A stretch of DNA of 64,000 nt from Martinezella lusitana (lineage in GTDB: Bacteria; Pseudomonadota; Alphaproteobacteria; Rhizobiales; Rhizobiaceae), in assembly GCF_900094565.1 (NCBI RefSeq), contig NZ_FMAF01000004.1, forward strand, positions 531,326 to 595,325, given 5' to 3'. Made by a program: the position numbers and the translations under genes. Each line of letters starts with the position of its first letter. The stretch's first letter is position 1. Below the pieces are notes generated by a model. That model was not told the origin of the DNA, ran no database searches, and was given only the letters and a program-made list of their open reading frames with translations. Shown here piece by piece: positions 27,042 to 36,297 of the stretch.

Positions 27042-28403
27042 TCACTTGATTCCGGGCGTGCCGTCGAACCTGCGCTCCAGGCCATCCCAGCACTCCAGGT
27101 AATTGTCCTGCAACGTTTCCAGTTCCGCCGCATATTTCGTCACCTGCTGCGGGTACCGGGTCTCGAACATGAAGGCCATGGTATTGTCGAGCTTCACGGG
27201 CTTGAGTTCCGCATTGGATGCCTTTTCGAAGCCCGACGCATCCGGTCCGTGGGGAAGCATCATGTTGTGCAGGCTTATACCACCAGGCACGAATCCCTCT
27301 TCCTTCGCGTCGTATTGACCGTGGATCAGCCCCATGAATTCGCTCATGATGTTGCGGTGGTACCAGGGCGGACGGAAGGTGTGTTCGGCGACCAGCCAGC
27401 GCGGCGGAAAGATCACGAAATCGACATTCGCCGTGCCCGCTGCTTCGGTCGGCGCGGTCAGTACCGTGAAAATCGACGGATCGGGGTGATCGAACAGGAT
27501 CGCGCCGACCGGGGAGAATGTCCGCAGGTCGTATTTGTAAGGCGCATAATTGCCGTGCCAGGCCACCACATCGAGGGGCGAGTGGCCAATGTCCGTGACG
27601 TAGAATTTCCCGCACCATTTGACATGCACGCGGCAAGGCGTTTCCTTGTCCTCGAACGCCGCGACCGGTGTCTTGAAGTCTCGCGGATTTGCCAGGCAGT
27701 TCGCGCCGATCGGCCCGCGATCCGGCAGCGTGAATTTCGCGCCGTAGTTCTCGCAGATATATCCGCGCCAGACCTTCTGGTCGCCGATGCGCAGCACCTT
27801 GAACATCATGCCGCGCGGGATGATGCATATTTCCAAGGGCTCGACATCGATGACGCCCATTTCAGTGAATATTCGAATGGCGCCGATCTGCGGGACGACG
27901 AGCAATTCGCCATCGGCATTGAAGACGTAATCGTCCACCATGTCCTCGTTGAAGACATAGGCATGAGCGGCCATCCCTGTCTGGGTCAGGACATCGCCAG
28001 CCGTCGTGATCGTCCGCACTCCCTCGAGGAAGCTCAGCTTCTCGTCGGGCACCGGCACGGGACCCCAGCGGAGCTGGCCGAGCGGAAGCGAATGGTCGTC
28101 CAGACAGGGCGCGGATTTCCAGAGCGGATAGGAGGTGTTCGAAAAGCGCCGGGTATGGCGCACGCTCGGACGGATGCGATAGAGCCAGGACCGTTCGTTC
28201 GTCCCGCGCGGTGCCGTGAAAGGCGAGCCGGAAAGCTGCTCGGCATAAAGACCGTAGTTGCATTTCTGGGGGCTGTTCTGGCCTTGCGGCAAAGCGCCGG
28301 GAAGCGACTCGCTTTCGAAATCGTTGCCGAATCCGGGCATGTATTTGAGGTTACTTGCCGCCAGAGCCTCATGGTCGGAAGTCTTAGATATCGTCTGGTC
28401 CAT
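27042..28403 (-). CDS. hmgA: Homogentisate 1,2-dioxygenase
   Basis: A non-heme iron ring-cleavage dioxygenase of 453 residues, converting homogentisate to maleylacetoacetate. [20 protein letters not shown] at the N terminus is diagnostic. The iron ligands are in [16 protein letters not shown] (His and Glu) and NMMLPHGPD (His). Length and both ends match the family. It lies 59 bp after hppD and 37 bp before fahA, in one operon. Confidence 0.97.
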   Translation of the reverse strand: MDQTISKTSDHEALAASNLKYMPGFGNDFESESLPGALPQGQNSPQKCNYGLYAEQLSGSPFTAPRGTNERSWLYRIRPSVRHTRRFSNTSYPLWKSAPCLDDHSLPLGQLRWGPVPVPDEKLSFLEGVRTITTAGDVLTQTGMAAHAYVFNEDMVDDYVFNADGELLVVPQIGAIRIFTEMGVIDVEPLEICIIPRGMMFKVLRIGDQKVWRGYICENYGAKFTLPDRGPIGANCLANPRDFKTPVAAFEDKETPCRVHVKWCGKFYVTDIGHSPLDVVAWHGNYAPYKYDLRTFSPVGAILFDHPDPSIFTVLTAPTEAAGTANVDFVIFPPRWLVAEHTFRPPWYHRNIMSEFMGLIHGQYDAKEEGFVPGGISLHNMMLPHGPDASGFEKASNAELKPVKLDNTMAFMFETRYPQQVTKYAAELETLQDNYLECWDGLERRFDGTPGIK

Positions 28404-28462
28404 CGCTCAATTCCTCCCGAAAACTGAGGGCGACCCCATGCAATCGCCGGGTCGCCTAGAGA

Positions 28463-29572
28463 TCATTCGGCCGCCGTGCCGATGACGCCGCGCTTGATCT
28501 GATCTGCTTCGATCGACTCGAAGAGAGCCCGGAAATTGCCTTCGCCGAAGCCCTCGTCGCCTTTGCGCTGAATGAATTCGAAGAAGATCGGGCCGATGAC
28601 CGTCTTGGAGAAGATCTGCAGCAGGATCTTCGTCAGGCCGCCATTCACCACGCCTTCGCCGTCGATGAGGATACCATGCTTCTTCATGCGGTCGATGGGC
28701 TCGTCGTGGCCGTTCACACGCTTATAGGACATATCGTAGTAGGTCTCCGGCGGACCTGGCATGAAGCGCAGTCCATTATCGGCAAGCCTGTCGGTGCCTT
28801 CGTAGATGTCTTCCGTTCCGACGGCGATGTGCTGGATGCCCTCGCCCTTGTACTTCTTCAGGAACTCCTCGATCTGGCTTGTGTCGTCCTTCGATTCATT
28901 CAGCGGAATGCGGATCTTGCCGCAGGGAGACGTGATCGCGCGGCTCACCAGACCGGTGATGCGCCCGTCGATATCGAAGAAGTGAATCTGCTTGAAATTG
29001 AACAATTCGCGATAAAATGCCCACCACTTGTCCATGTTGCCGCGAAAGACGTTGTGCGTCAGATGGTCGAGATAATAGAAGCCGACACCTTCGGGATGCG
29101 GGTCGCGCTCGCCCAGCCAATCGAACTCGGCATCGTAAGCCGATCCCTTTTTGCCATAGGTTTCGACGAAATAGAGCAGCGAACCGCCGATGCCGACAAT
29201 TGCCGGGACATCGAGCGCCTTGTCATTCCCTTCATAGGGAACAGCACCTTTTGACACGGCATGGTCGAAGGCGTGCTTGGCATCAACGACCCGCCAGGCC
29301 ATCGACGGAGCAGCGGGGCCGTGTTCTGCCGCGAAACGGGCGGCATGGCTGCCCGGCTCGGCATTCAGCACATAATTGATATCGCCTTGACGCCAGACGG
29401 TGATGTCCTTCGTCTTGTGCTTGGCAACAGGAGTATAGCCCATGCGCGTGAAGAGCTCACGCAGCTTCTCGGGCTCGGGATGAGCGAATTCAACGAATTC
29501 GAAGCCGTCGGTGCCGGCCGGATTGTCGGCGGTAATTTCCGACGGCGGCGCGTCATGCGGAAAAGGACCCAT
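28463..29572 (-). CDS. hppD: 4-hydroxyphenylpyruvate dioxygenase
   Basis: A Fe(II) enzyme of 369 residues converting 4-hydroxyphenylpyruvate to homogentisate. It has two vicinal-oxygen-chelate domains. The second carries the iron ligands in YLDHLTHNV, GIQHIAVGTEDIY and FFEFIQRKGD, and GFGEGNFRALFESIE closes it. ATG at 29572 follows GAGGAGGAGAAA; the upstream open frame lies in the control region and is not coding. It is first gene of the homogentisate operon, divergent from an Lrp-type regulator. Confidence 0.97.
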   Translation of the reverse strand: MGPFPHDAPPSEITADNPAGTDGFEFVEFAHPEPEKLRELFTRMGYTPVAKHKTKDITVWRQGDINYVLNAEPGSHAARFAAEHGPAAPSMAWRVVDAKHAFDHAVSKGAVPYEGNDKALDVPAIVGIGGSLLYFVETYGKKGSAYDAEFDWLGERDPHPEGVGFYYLDHLTHNVFRGNMDKWWAFYRELFNFKQIHFFDIDGRITGLVSRAITSPCGKIRIPLNESKDDTSQIEEFLKKYKGEGIQHIAVGTEDIYEGTDRLADNGLRFMPGPPETYYDMSYKRVNGHDEPIDRMKKHGILIDGEGVVNGGLTKILLQIFSKTVIGPIFFEFIQRKGDEGFGEGNFRALFESIEADQIKRGVIGTAAE

Positions 29573-29626
29573 TTTCTCCTCCTCGGAAGATTGGACTCTG
29601 TCTATGCAAAGTGTGGCCCAAAACGC

Positions 29627-29643
29627 ATGCAAAGTTCTTGCAT
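29627..29643. promoter_or_regulatory. Candidate Lrp-type site between hppD and its regulator
   Basis: ATGCAA-AGTTC-TTGCAT, a perfect 6-5-6 inverted repeat. ATGCAAAGT also recurs at 29604-29612. Both lie in the 130-bp divergent region, 55 bp upstream of hppD. The 17-bp size suits an Lrp/AsnC dimer site. Confidence 0.5.
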
Positions 29644-29702
29644 TCTTCATGCGAAGCGAAAATATTATACACGATCTGTGAGGATTTTGGAAGTTTTGCG
29701 CA

Positions 29703-30182
29703 ATGGATGAACAACTCGACAAATTGGATCTGCGCCTGCTGCAGGAACTCCAGAAAGACGGCCGGCTGACGAACAACGAACTGGGCGAGCGGATCGCGCT
29801 TTCACCCTCGCAATGCTCGCGCCGGCGAACGAGGCTGGAAGCCGAAGGATATATTCGCAGCTACCAGGCAAACCTCGATCGGCAGAAGCTCGGTCTGGAT
29901 ATGCTGGTGGTTATCTCGGTGACGCTTGCGACCCATAACAGGGACAATGCTCGCCGATTTTCCCAGCTGATCAACGGGCTGCCGGAAGTTCTCGAAGCCT
30001 ATGCGCTGACGGGTGAGATGGACTACCACCTGAAGGTCGCGACACGGGGGCTCGCTGACCTCTCGAGATTCGTCAACGACATCCTGTTGCCGCACGAGTC
30101 GGTGCAACACGTAAAGACTTCCATTGTGCTCGATACGCTGAAGACATTCGAAGGGTTCCCGGTGCTCATGCCGCACAGCTGA
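29703..30182 (+). CDS. Lrp/AsnC-family regulator of the homogentisate operon
   Basis: A 159-residue Lrp-type regulator. The N-terminal HTH is in LDLRLLQELQKDGRLTNNEL and SPSQCSRRRTRLEAEG. The C-terminal RAM domain binds amino acids (YALTGEMDYHLKVATRGLAD). It is divergent from hppD, so it likely controls Tyr or Phe breakdown in response to an aromatic amino acid. The start at 29703 is close to the -10 side of the gap, and no strong ribosome site is visible. Confidence 0.9.
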   Translation: MDEQLDKLDLRLLQELQKDGRLTNNELGERIALSPSQCSRRRTRLEAEGYIRSYQANLDRQKLGLDMLVVISVTLATHNRDNARRFSQLINGLPEVLEAYALTGEMDYHLKVATRGLADLSRFVNDILLPHESVQHVKTSIVLDTLKTFEGFPVLMPHS

Positions 30183-30212
30183 CATGGTGGCGCGCATCCG
30201 GCCTGACAGGCG

Positions 30213-30683
30213 CTAGATCGGCAATTCGGTCGAGAATTTCAGCTCGCGCAGCACAAAGCTCGAAACGACAGTGCGAACACGCCGGTTGCGCAGCAGGTAA
30301 TGGGTCATGAACGCCTCGTAGCTTTCCACGTCCTTCGCCCTGATCTTCAGCATGTAGTCGAAGGCGCCGGACAGGGCATAGCATTCCATGATCTCCGGCC
30401 GCTCCGATACCACCGATGCGAAAGACGCCACTGTCTCCTCGTGATGGTCCTCCAGTGTTACATGCGCGATCACACAAAGCTTGAGATCGAGTTTGCCGGG
30501 ATCGAGCAGCGTCACTCGCTTGCGGATGACACCCTCCGATTCCAGTTCATGGATCTTCCGCCAGGTCGAACTCTGCGACATACCGGCCTTTTCCGACAGG
30601 TCTGCCAGCGAAAGACTGCCATCGGCCTGGATCGATTGCAGAAGCTTGCGGTGAGGATTCCCAGATTCTTTCATCTTCTGCAC
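30213..30683 (-). CDS. Lrp/AsnC-family regulator divergent from phhA
   Basis: A second Lrp-type regulator, 156 residues. HRKLLQSIQADGSLSLADL and MSQSSTWRKIHELESEGVI form the HTH; YALSGAFDYMLKIRAKD is the RAM ligand region. It is convergent with the first Lrp gene (30 bp between stops) and divergent from phhA, where it probably acts like PhhR-type local activators of other bacteria. ATG at 30683 or 30674 are alternatives. The gap to phhA holds GGAAA-GAA-TTTCC at 30731-30743, a possible site. Confidence 0.9.
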   Translation of the reverse strand: MQKMKESGNPHRKLLQSIQADGSLSLADLSEKAGMSQSSTWRKIHELESEGVIRKRVTLLDPGKLDLKLCVIAHVTLEDHHEETVASFASVVSERPEIMECYALSGAFDYMLKIRAKDVESYEAFMTHYLLRNRRVRTVVSSFVLRELKFSTELPI

Positions 30684-30797
30684 CGTTTTTGAGAAGATTT
30701 ACCAATACCACGTCCATTTTTACCGGAAAAGGAAAGAATTTCCCGCGAACTCGGTTCATAATTGGAAAGATACCGCAGCATCTGGGAGGATCGAGCT

Positions 30798-31589
30798 ATG
30801 GTCAAGGAAAGCAGCTACACCGCCAAATTGCCAGGCCCGGATGGCTTATACGCCTATACCGCCGAAGAAGATGCGATATGGGGCGAACTCTATCGGCGTC
30901 AGTTGAAGCTGCTCGCCAATATGGCCTGCCGCGAATATCTGGACGGCGTCAAAACCCTGGGGCTGAAGCCGGACAAGGTGCCCCAGCTGCGCGACGTCAA
31001 CCGCCGCCTGAACGAAACGACGGGCTTCGGGGTGGAAGGCGTGCCGGCACTCATTCCGCCTTCCCGCTTCTACGAGCTCCTGTCGCAAGGCAAGTTTCCG
31101 CTCGCCACCTTCCTTCGCCGTCGCGAGCATATCGACTATATCGAGGAACCGGACCTGTTCCACGAAGTCTTCGGCCATTGCCCGCTGCTGACCAATCAGA
31201 GTTATGCCAATTTCGTACGGCATTTCGGCGAAACTGCCGTACGCCTCGGCAAGGGCTATTCCTGGCACCTGTTCCGCATCTTCTGGTTCACTGTCGAGTT
31301 CGGCCTGATCAATACGCCGGAGGGCCGCCGCTGCTTCGGCGCGGGCATCGTCTCCTCGCCAAGCGAAGCGAAGGCGGCGATGGAAGGCAAGGCGTGCGAG
31401 TTTCGGCCGTTCGATCTGCTGAGCGTGCTCAGGACGCCCTACCGGATCGATATCGTCCAGCCGATCTACTATGTTATCGACAGCTTCAGCGACCTTGAAG
31501 CGATCGTCGATGAGGATATCGAAGGCCTGATCCTCAAGGCAAAGTCGCTGGGCGATTTCCCGCCCGCCTTCGAAGCCAAGGCCTCGTGA
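30798..31589 (+). CDS. phhA: Phenylalanine 4-monooxygenase
   Basis: Monomeric bacterial phenylalanine hydroxylase, 263 residues, forming tyrosine with tetrahydrobiopterin (or a related pterin) and iron. The iron ligands are in FHEVFGHCPLL (two His) and FTVEFGLI (Glu). ATG at 30798 follows GGGAGGATCGAGCT; a longer frame from 30762 is unlikely. It feeds tyrosine into the adjacent hppD-hmgA-fahA-maiA pathway, after transamination by an enzyme not in this window. Confidence 0.96.
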   Translation: MVKESSYTAKLPGPDGLYAYTAEEDAIWGELYRRQLKLLANMACREYLDGVKTLGLKPDKVPQLRDVNRRLNETTGFGVEGVPALIPPSRFYELLSQGKFPLATFLRRREHIDYIEEPDLFHEVFGHCPLLTNQSYANFVRHFGETAVRLGKGYSWHLFRIFWFTVEFGLINTPEGRRCFGAGIVSSPSEAKAAMEGKACEFRPFDLLSVLRTPYRIDIVQPIYYVIDSFSDLEAIVDEDIEGLILKAKSLGDFPPAFEAKAS

Positions 31590-31616
31590 GCCGCGGACGA
31601 TCCGGCGACGACAAAG

Positions 31617-31642
31617 ATCGGCAGCGTCCTCCCGCTGCCGAT
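31617..31642. terminator. Bidirectional terminator hairpin
   Basis: ATCGGCAGCG-TCCTCC-CGCTGCCGAT, a perfect 10-bp stem. It lies between the convergent phhA and dioxygenase genes, in an 80-bp gap. Confidence 0.65.
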
Positions 31643-31669
31643 TATCCAATACGCATCGTCAACCATGTC

Positions 31670-32557
31670 CTAGACTTGTCGCTTATAGGCGAGAACGAAG
31701 TCGTGGTTAACCTCCCAGAACTTGCCTGAAAACTCGAGCTGCCTTGCCCTCGCCTGATCTTCAGTCAGCCTGAACTTGGCAAGCAGGCTCTCCTTCACGC
31801 CGAAGACAGCATCCGAATGGATGTAGGGATCGTCCGGATCGAAGATGTGGGTCGTCAGCGTTTCAAAACCATCGGCCGAGATGATGTAGTGCAGGTGCGC
31901 GGGCCGGTACGGGTGGCGGCCGAGCTGGGCCAGCAACTGGCCGACAGGTCCATCATCCGGGATCGGATAGTATTTCGGCTTGACCGCCCGGAACCAGTAG
32001 CTTCCGTCTCCCCCGGTGCGGAATATCCCGCGCAGATTAAAATCAGGCTGAAGACCTTTTTGCTGGACGTCGTAGAAGCCCTCGTCATTGGCCTGCCAGA
32101 CATCGATGACCGCATTCTTGATAGGGTTGCCCTCGATATCCAGGATGCGGCCGGAGATCACCATATCCTCGCCCTTGCTGTCGAGGCAGATGTTGGCGCC
32201 CATCGGCAATTCCGGCGCGTCGGCGACATGGAACGGACCCAACACCGTGCTCTCGGATGCGCCTGAAGGCTTGCGGTTGTTGATGGCGTCGACCAGCATC
32301 GATACGCCAAGCACATCCGAAAGCAGGATGAATTCCTGACGCCATTCGTTGCACATCCCGCCTGTCCGGGTGAGGAAGAGGATCGCCTCCATCCACTCCT
32401 CCTGGGTCGGCTCGATCTGCTTCACCGCCTCATGTAGTTTGAGCGTAATGACCGACATGACCTCCTTCAGCCGTTCGCTCTTGGCGTTGGCGTTGCGGCC
32501 GGTCACGACCTCGACCGAGTTTTCCTCTGTGAAATATCCTTTTTCATGCGCTTCCAT
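31670..32557 (-). CDS. Intradiol ring-cleavage dioxygenase 1 (catechol/hydroxyquinol type)
   Basis: A non-heme Fe(III) intradiol dioxygenase of 295 residues. It has a helical N-terminal dimerisation domain (LHEAVKQIEPTQEEWMEAI) and a beta-sandwich core. Iron ligands are the Tyr in PKYYPIP region and FYDVQ, and the two His in HPYRPAHLHY. The sequence is close to hydroxyquinol 1,2-dioxygenases, which cleave benzene-1,2,4-triol to maleylacetate. It is the last gene of the nine-gene operon, 6 bp after the flavin monooxygenase. Substrate preference against its paralogue (40190-41065) needs assay. Confidence 0.88.
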   Translation of the reverse strand: MEAHEKGYFTEENSVEVVTGRNANAKSERLKEVMSVITLKLHEAVKQIEPTQEEWMEAILFLTRTGGMCNEWRQEFILLSDVLGVSMLVDAINNRKPSGASESTVLGPFHVADAPELPMGANICLDSKGEDMVISGRILDIEGNPIKNAVIDVWQANDEGFYDVQQKGLQPDFNLRGIFRTGGDGSYWFRAVKPKYYPIPDDGPVGQLLAQLGRHPYRPAHLHYIISADGFETLTTHIFDPDDPYIHSDAVFGVKESLLAKFRLTEDQARARQLEFSGKFWEVNHDFVLAYKRQV

Positions 32558-32563
32558 GATCAG

Positions 32564-34318
32564 TCACCGATCCAAAATGGTGTTCAATACGCGGCGCAGT
32601 TCGCCGACGGGATCGGCGATAGTACCGTCACAGCGCCAGGCGACATGATGGTCCGGACGAACGAGGATCGCGCCGGAATCCCGGATTTCACGCGCCCGCG
32701 CCCAATCGCCGGTGTAGTCCTGCCATTGCTGCCGCGGACCGATCTTGTGCGCAATGAGCTCGATGCAGAATTCCTTAGCAAGCGCCCTTGCCGCCGCAAG
32801 CCAGGCATCGCCGCCGATGCCGGTCAGCACGGTAAACCGTCCATGGCCGGTAATGTCGAGCGTCGACACCTTTTCCCCGTCGGGGCCGAAGAGCCAGGTA
32901 TGCGGCAGGCGTGCGCCGGGCCATGTCGTCGGCTGATAATGCAACTCCGCATCCGTCTCGAAACCGGGCTCCGGTTGCCCGTCGGTGACGATGGCATCCG
33001 ACCGGTAACGCTGATTCATTTCAACGCCATGCGCATCGAACTCATAGACCTTGGCCGCAATCGCCTCGCGGATCTCCTTGCGCTGCCGTTCGGCGTCGGG
33101 CGTGTCATCACAGCGGGCATCCATGTTCTGCTGCATCTTCACCGGATCGACGGAGTCCAGAAGGCCGCACGCACTGAAGATCGGCCCGAACTCCTCGATC
33201 GACTTGTTGGCGCGGGTAACGATCTGCTTGGCGACCGGCGCCCGCTCCGCCTGATAGCTGTCGAGAAGACCGCGGCCCGCCTGCCCCCTGATCACCATCG
33301 CCAGCTTCCAGGCGAGATTGAAACCGTCCTGAATGGACGTGTTGGAGCCAAGGCCGTTCGAGGGGGGATGGCGATGGGCGGCATCGCCCATGCAGAACAC
33401 CCGGCCGTTGGACATGGTGGTGGCATACATGTTGTTGACGGTCCAGGTCGACACCGATTTTATCTTCGGCTGCAGGTCGGCAACGCCGGTGAGGTCCCGC
33501 ACCACCCTGATCGCAAATGCTTCGTCGACGGCCGGAGGCGGCTCGTTGATGTCATAGCCCCAGACGATCAGCCACTCATGCCAGGGCCGCACCATGCGCA
33601 CGAGGCCCATGCCGATGCCGCCGACATCGGCTCCCGGCTGCAGCACCCAGTAAAGCACAGAGGGACGGCGCGAAACATAGGGCGAGAGATCCGCCTCGAA
33701 AAGGATGTTCATCGAGCCCGCGACCCCCATCTTTCCCTCGAAGCTGAGACCGGCATGCTCGGCAACTTTGGAATTGCCGCCATCGGCGCCGATCAGAAAT
33801 TTCGAGCGCACGGTGACTTCCTTGCCCGTCAGCCGATCGAGGCATGTCGTGGTCACGCCGTCCTCGTCCTGCACGTGGCTCAGATATTCCGTCGACATGC
33901 GCGCCTGCGCGCCACGCGAACAGGCGGTTTTGAAGAGCAGCGGCTCCATGAAGGTCTGGGGCAGATCGTTCATATGGCTCGGCGATGACAGCTGGTGTTC
34001 CGCCTGCGAGAGCGGATGCGTGCCCCAGCTCTTCATGCGGCCGATCTCTTCGCCGTTGATCGCCGTGCAGAAGACGTTTTCGCCCATGAGCTCCTGCTCG
34101 GTCGCGAACATATAGGCTTCGTCCTCCACATCGCGGCCGAGATCGCGCAGAACCTCCATCGTACGCTGGTTGGTGATGTGCGCCCGCGGTGTGGTGGCCA
34201 GCCAGCGATAGCGGTTGATCACCAGAGGCTCCAACCCGTAGCTGGCCAGCAATGCGGCCGTCGCCGAGCCGGCAGGCCCTGTGCCAATGATGAGAACGTC
34301 GGTCGTGATGTCAGCCAT
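32564..34318 (-). CDS. FAD-dependent phenol hydroxylase (TfdB/PheA-like)
   Basis: A single-component flavoprotein monooxygenase of 584 residues. The FAD/NAD(P)H motifs are GTGPAGSATAALLASYGLEP, the DG fingerprint FLIGADGGNSKVAEHAG, and GDAAHRHPPSNGLGSNTSIQD. The body resembles 2,4-dichlorophenol 6-monooxygenase and phenol 2-monooxygenase. Given the partners, it likely hydroxylates resorcinol or a substituted phenol to hydroxyquinol. The start overlaps the stop of the permease gene upstream by 8 bp. Exact substrate is inferred from context only. Confidence 0.87.
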   Translation of the reverse strand: MADITTDVLIIGTGPAGSATAALLASYGLEPLVINRYRWLATTPRAHITNQRTMEVLRDLGRDVEDEAYMFATEQELMGENVFCTAINGEEIGRMKSWGTHPLSQAEHQLSSPSHMNDLPQTFMEPLLFKTACSRGAQARMSTEYLSHVQDEDGVTTTCLDRLTGKEVTVRSKFLIGADGGNSKVAEHAGLSFEGKMGVAGSMNILFEADLSPYVSRRPSVLYWVLQPGADVGGIGMGLVRMVRPWHEWLIVWGYDINEPPPAVDEAFAIRVVRDLTGVADLQPKIKSVSTWTVNNMYATTMSNGRVFCMGDAAHRHPPSNGLGSNTSIQDGFNLAWKLAMVIRGQAGRGLLDSYQAERAPVAKQIVTRANKSIEEFGPIFSACGLLDSVDPVKMQQNMDARCDDTPDAERQRKEIREAIAAKVYEFDAHGVEMNQRYRSDAIVTDGQPEPGFETDAELHYQPTTWPGARLPHTWLFGPDGEKVSTLDITGHGRFTVLTGIGGDAWLAAARALAKEFCIELIAHKIGPRQQWQDYTGDWARAREIRDSGAILVRPDHHVAWRCDGTIADPVGELRRVLNTILDR

Positions 34319-35426
34319 TTGGCCCTCCCTTTGCTGTTTGTGCGAGCGGTCTGCCCTTCAAGACACGGCGGACCGGAAAGAGTTCGATGCCGGTGCGCTC
34401 GCTGACCAAACCCCAAAGGCCGCGCGGCGCGAAAAGCATGGTAGCGATCGCCAGCGCACCGAGCAGCAGCAGGTACCAGGACCCATAGCTTGCGAGCGCA
34501 TTCTGCAGGAAAAAGAACAGGATCACACCGACGATCGGCCCCTCGATCGTTCCGATGCCGCCGATGACAACGATGAAAAGCACATAGGCTGTCCAGTCCG
34601 TGAGCGAGAAGGCGGCATCCGGGGAGATCCGGCCCTTCTGCAGATAGATCAGGGCACCGACGATGCCTGTCAGAAAGGCCGTGGCGAGATAGACCGTCAC
34701 CTTCATGCGCCTGGCATCCACACCCAGCGCGCGGGCGGCGGTTTCATTGTCGCGCACAGCCGCCAGGCCGAGGCCCTGCTTGCTTTTGAGCAGGCGATAG
34801 ACAAAGCCGATGGTAATCGCGACCATGATCAGCGCCAGCCAGAAGGTGAGAGCATCGGCGGCAAGCGCTGCCTTCATGCCAAACCAATCCTTGAGCAGCG
34901 CGATGCCGGCCATGTCCCTGGCCGCCTCACGCGGCAGGGAGGTTCCCGTGCCGCCGCCGAGCATCTTCCACTGGGCAAGCACCAGCCGGCCGACTTCCGC
35001 GATCACCCAGGTGCCGATGGCGAAATAGGGTCCGTGCAAGCGAAACACGAAGAAGGCGGTGGGGACCGCGAGAAGTGCCGCAACCACGCCGGCCAGCAGC
35101 ACCGCGAGGGTCGGGTCCATGCCGAGAAGGGTGACCAGTCCGAAGAGAGCATAGGCGCCGCAGCCGACGAAAAGCTGCTGCCCGACGGAGATCAGCCCGG
35201 CATAGCCGGCAAGAAGGTTCCAGCTTTGTGCGAGCGCCAGCATGGTCAGAATGAAGAACAGGTCCTGCAGCACACCGCGCGAGACCACGAAAGGCGCGAA
35301 AGCCAAGCCCGCCAGCACGAGGAGAGCCACGCCTGCAAAGCCTGTCGAAAGCCGCGTTCCTATTTCGGTGCGCCAAGGGGTTTGCGACCCGTCTTCTGCC
35401 ATCATTGTTTCGAAACCTGACGTCAT
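34311..35426 (-). CDS. livM: Liv-type ABC importer permease (LivM)
   Basis: A 371-residue integral-membrane permease with about ten helices, of the branched-chain amino acid/aromatic uptake family. The EAA-like loop is in AVRDNETAARALGVDARRMK, and GAGLISVGQQ-type and VIGGIGTIEGPIVG segments are typical of LivM. The start MTSGFETMMAED at 35426 follows GAGGGTCCC; the frame extends upstream over the LivH end without similarity. It is inserted in a phenol-catabolism operon, so the cargo is likely an aromatic compound. Confidence 0.9.
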   Translation of the reverse strand: MTSGFETMMAEDGSQTPWRTEIGTRLSTGFAGVALLVLAGLAFAPFVVSRGVLQDLFFILTMLALAQSWNLLAGYAGLISVGQQLFVGCGAYALFGLVTLLGMDPTLAVLLAGVVAALLAVPTAFFVFRLHGPYFAIGTWVIAEVGRLVLAQWKMLGGGTGTSLPREAARDMAGIALLKDWFGMKAALAADALTFWLALIMVAITIGFVYRLLKSKQGLGLAAVRDNETAARALGVDARRMKVTVYLATAFLTGIVGALIYLQKGRISPDAAFSLTDWTAYVLFIVVIGGIGTIEGPIVGVILFFFLQNALASYGSWYLLLLGALAIATMLFAPRGLWGLVSERTGIELFPVRRVLKGRPLAQTAKGGPNG

Positions 35427-35433
35427 GGGACCC

Positions 35434-36297
35434 TCAATCGATCGCTCGCGGGAAAAGACCACGCGGCTTGCAGACGAGTACGAGGAGGAAGGCGATGTGA
35501 CCCGCCAGGATCTGCCACTCCGGATTGATGGCGGCGCCGAAGGTCTGCGCAACGCCAAGGATAATACCGCCCGCCAGCGTGCCCCAAAGCGAGCCGAGAC
35601 CGCCGATGATCACGGCCTCGAAAGCATAGATCAATCGCGACGGTCCGGCGCTCGGATCGAAATTCGCGCGGGTTCCAAGATAAAGGGCGGCGATCGTGAC
35701 GACGACCATGGCGATCCCGGTCGCCATGGCAAAAATTCGCTCGGGGCGGACGCCCATCAACCCTGCCGTCACGGGATCATCGGAAGTGGCTCGGAACGCG
35801 CGGCCGATCGAGGTGCTGTAGATCAGCCTGTTCAGCACGAGGATGACAAGAATTGCCGAGGCGAACGTCAACAGAGGCATGAGGCCGATATTGAGGCCGG
35901 CAAGCGGGATGGAGGCCGTCTCCAGTGCGCCGGCCGACACACGGCGGCTGTCGGCACTGAAGCCTTCCATGAGCCCGTTTTGAATGACGATCGAGAGGCC
36001 GAAGGTGACGAGCAGCGGCGGCAGGATATCCTTGCCGAGAGTGCGATTGAGAAGAATGAATTGCACCAGCCAGCCGATCGCGAACATCAGCGGTGCGGCA
36101 ATCGCGGCGGCAAGGAACGGATTGACGCCAAGCGTCGACACCAACACCAGGATGAGAAAGGCCGCAAAGACGATAAGGTCGCCATGCGCCAGATTGACCA
36201 GCCGCATGATGCCGAACACGAGGCTGAGGCCGGCGGCGAACAGGGCATAGAGCCCGCCGAGCAGAACGCCTTGGAGGATCGTATCAACCCAGTTCAT
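35434..36297 (-). CDS. livH: Liv-type ABC importer permease (LivH)
   Basis: A 287-residue permease with eight or so helices. LGGLYALFAAGLSLVFGIMR and VNLAHGDLIVF at the N terminus, and EAVIIGGLGSLWGTLAGG in the C-terminal part, are LivH signatures. It pairs with LivM to form the membrane channel. Its start overlaps the LivF stop by 14 bp, and its stop is 7 bp from the LivM start. Confidence 0.92.
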   Translation of the reverse strand: MNWVDTILQGVLLGGLYALFAAGLSLVFGIMRLVNLAHGDLIVFAAFLILVLVSTLGVNPFLAAAIAAPLMFAIGWLVQFILLNRTLGKDILPPLLVTFGLSIVIQNGLMEGFSADSRRVSAGALETASIPLAGLNIGLMPLLTFASAILVILVLNRLIYSTSIGRAFRATSDDPVTAGLMGVRPERIFAMATGIAMVVVTIAALYLGTRANFDPSAGPSRLIYAFEAVIIGGLGSLWGTLAGGIILGVAQTFGAAINPEWQILAGHIAFLLVLVCKPRGLFPRAID

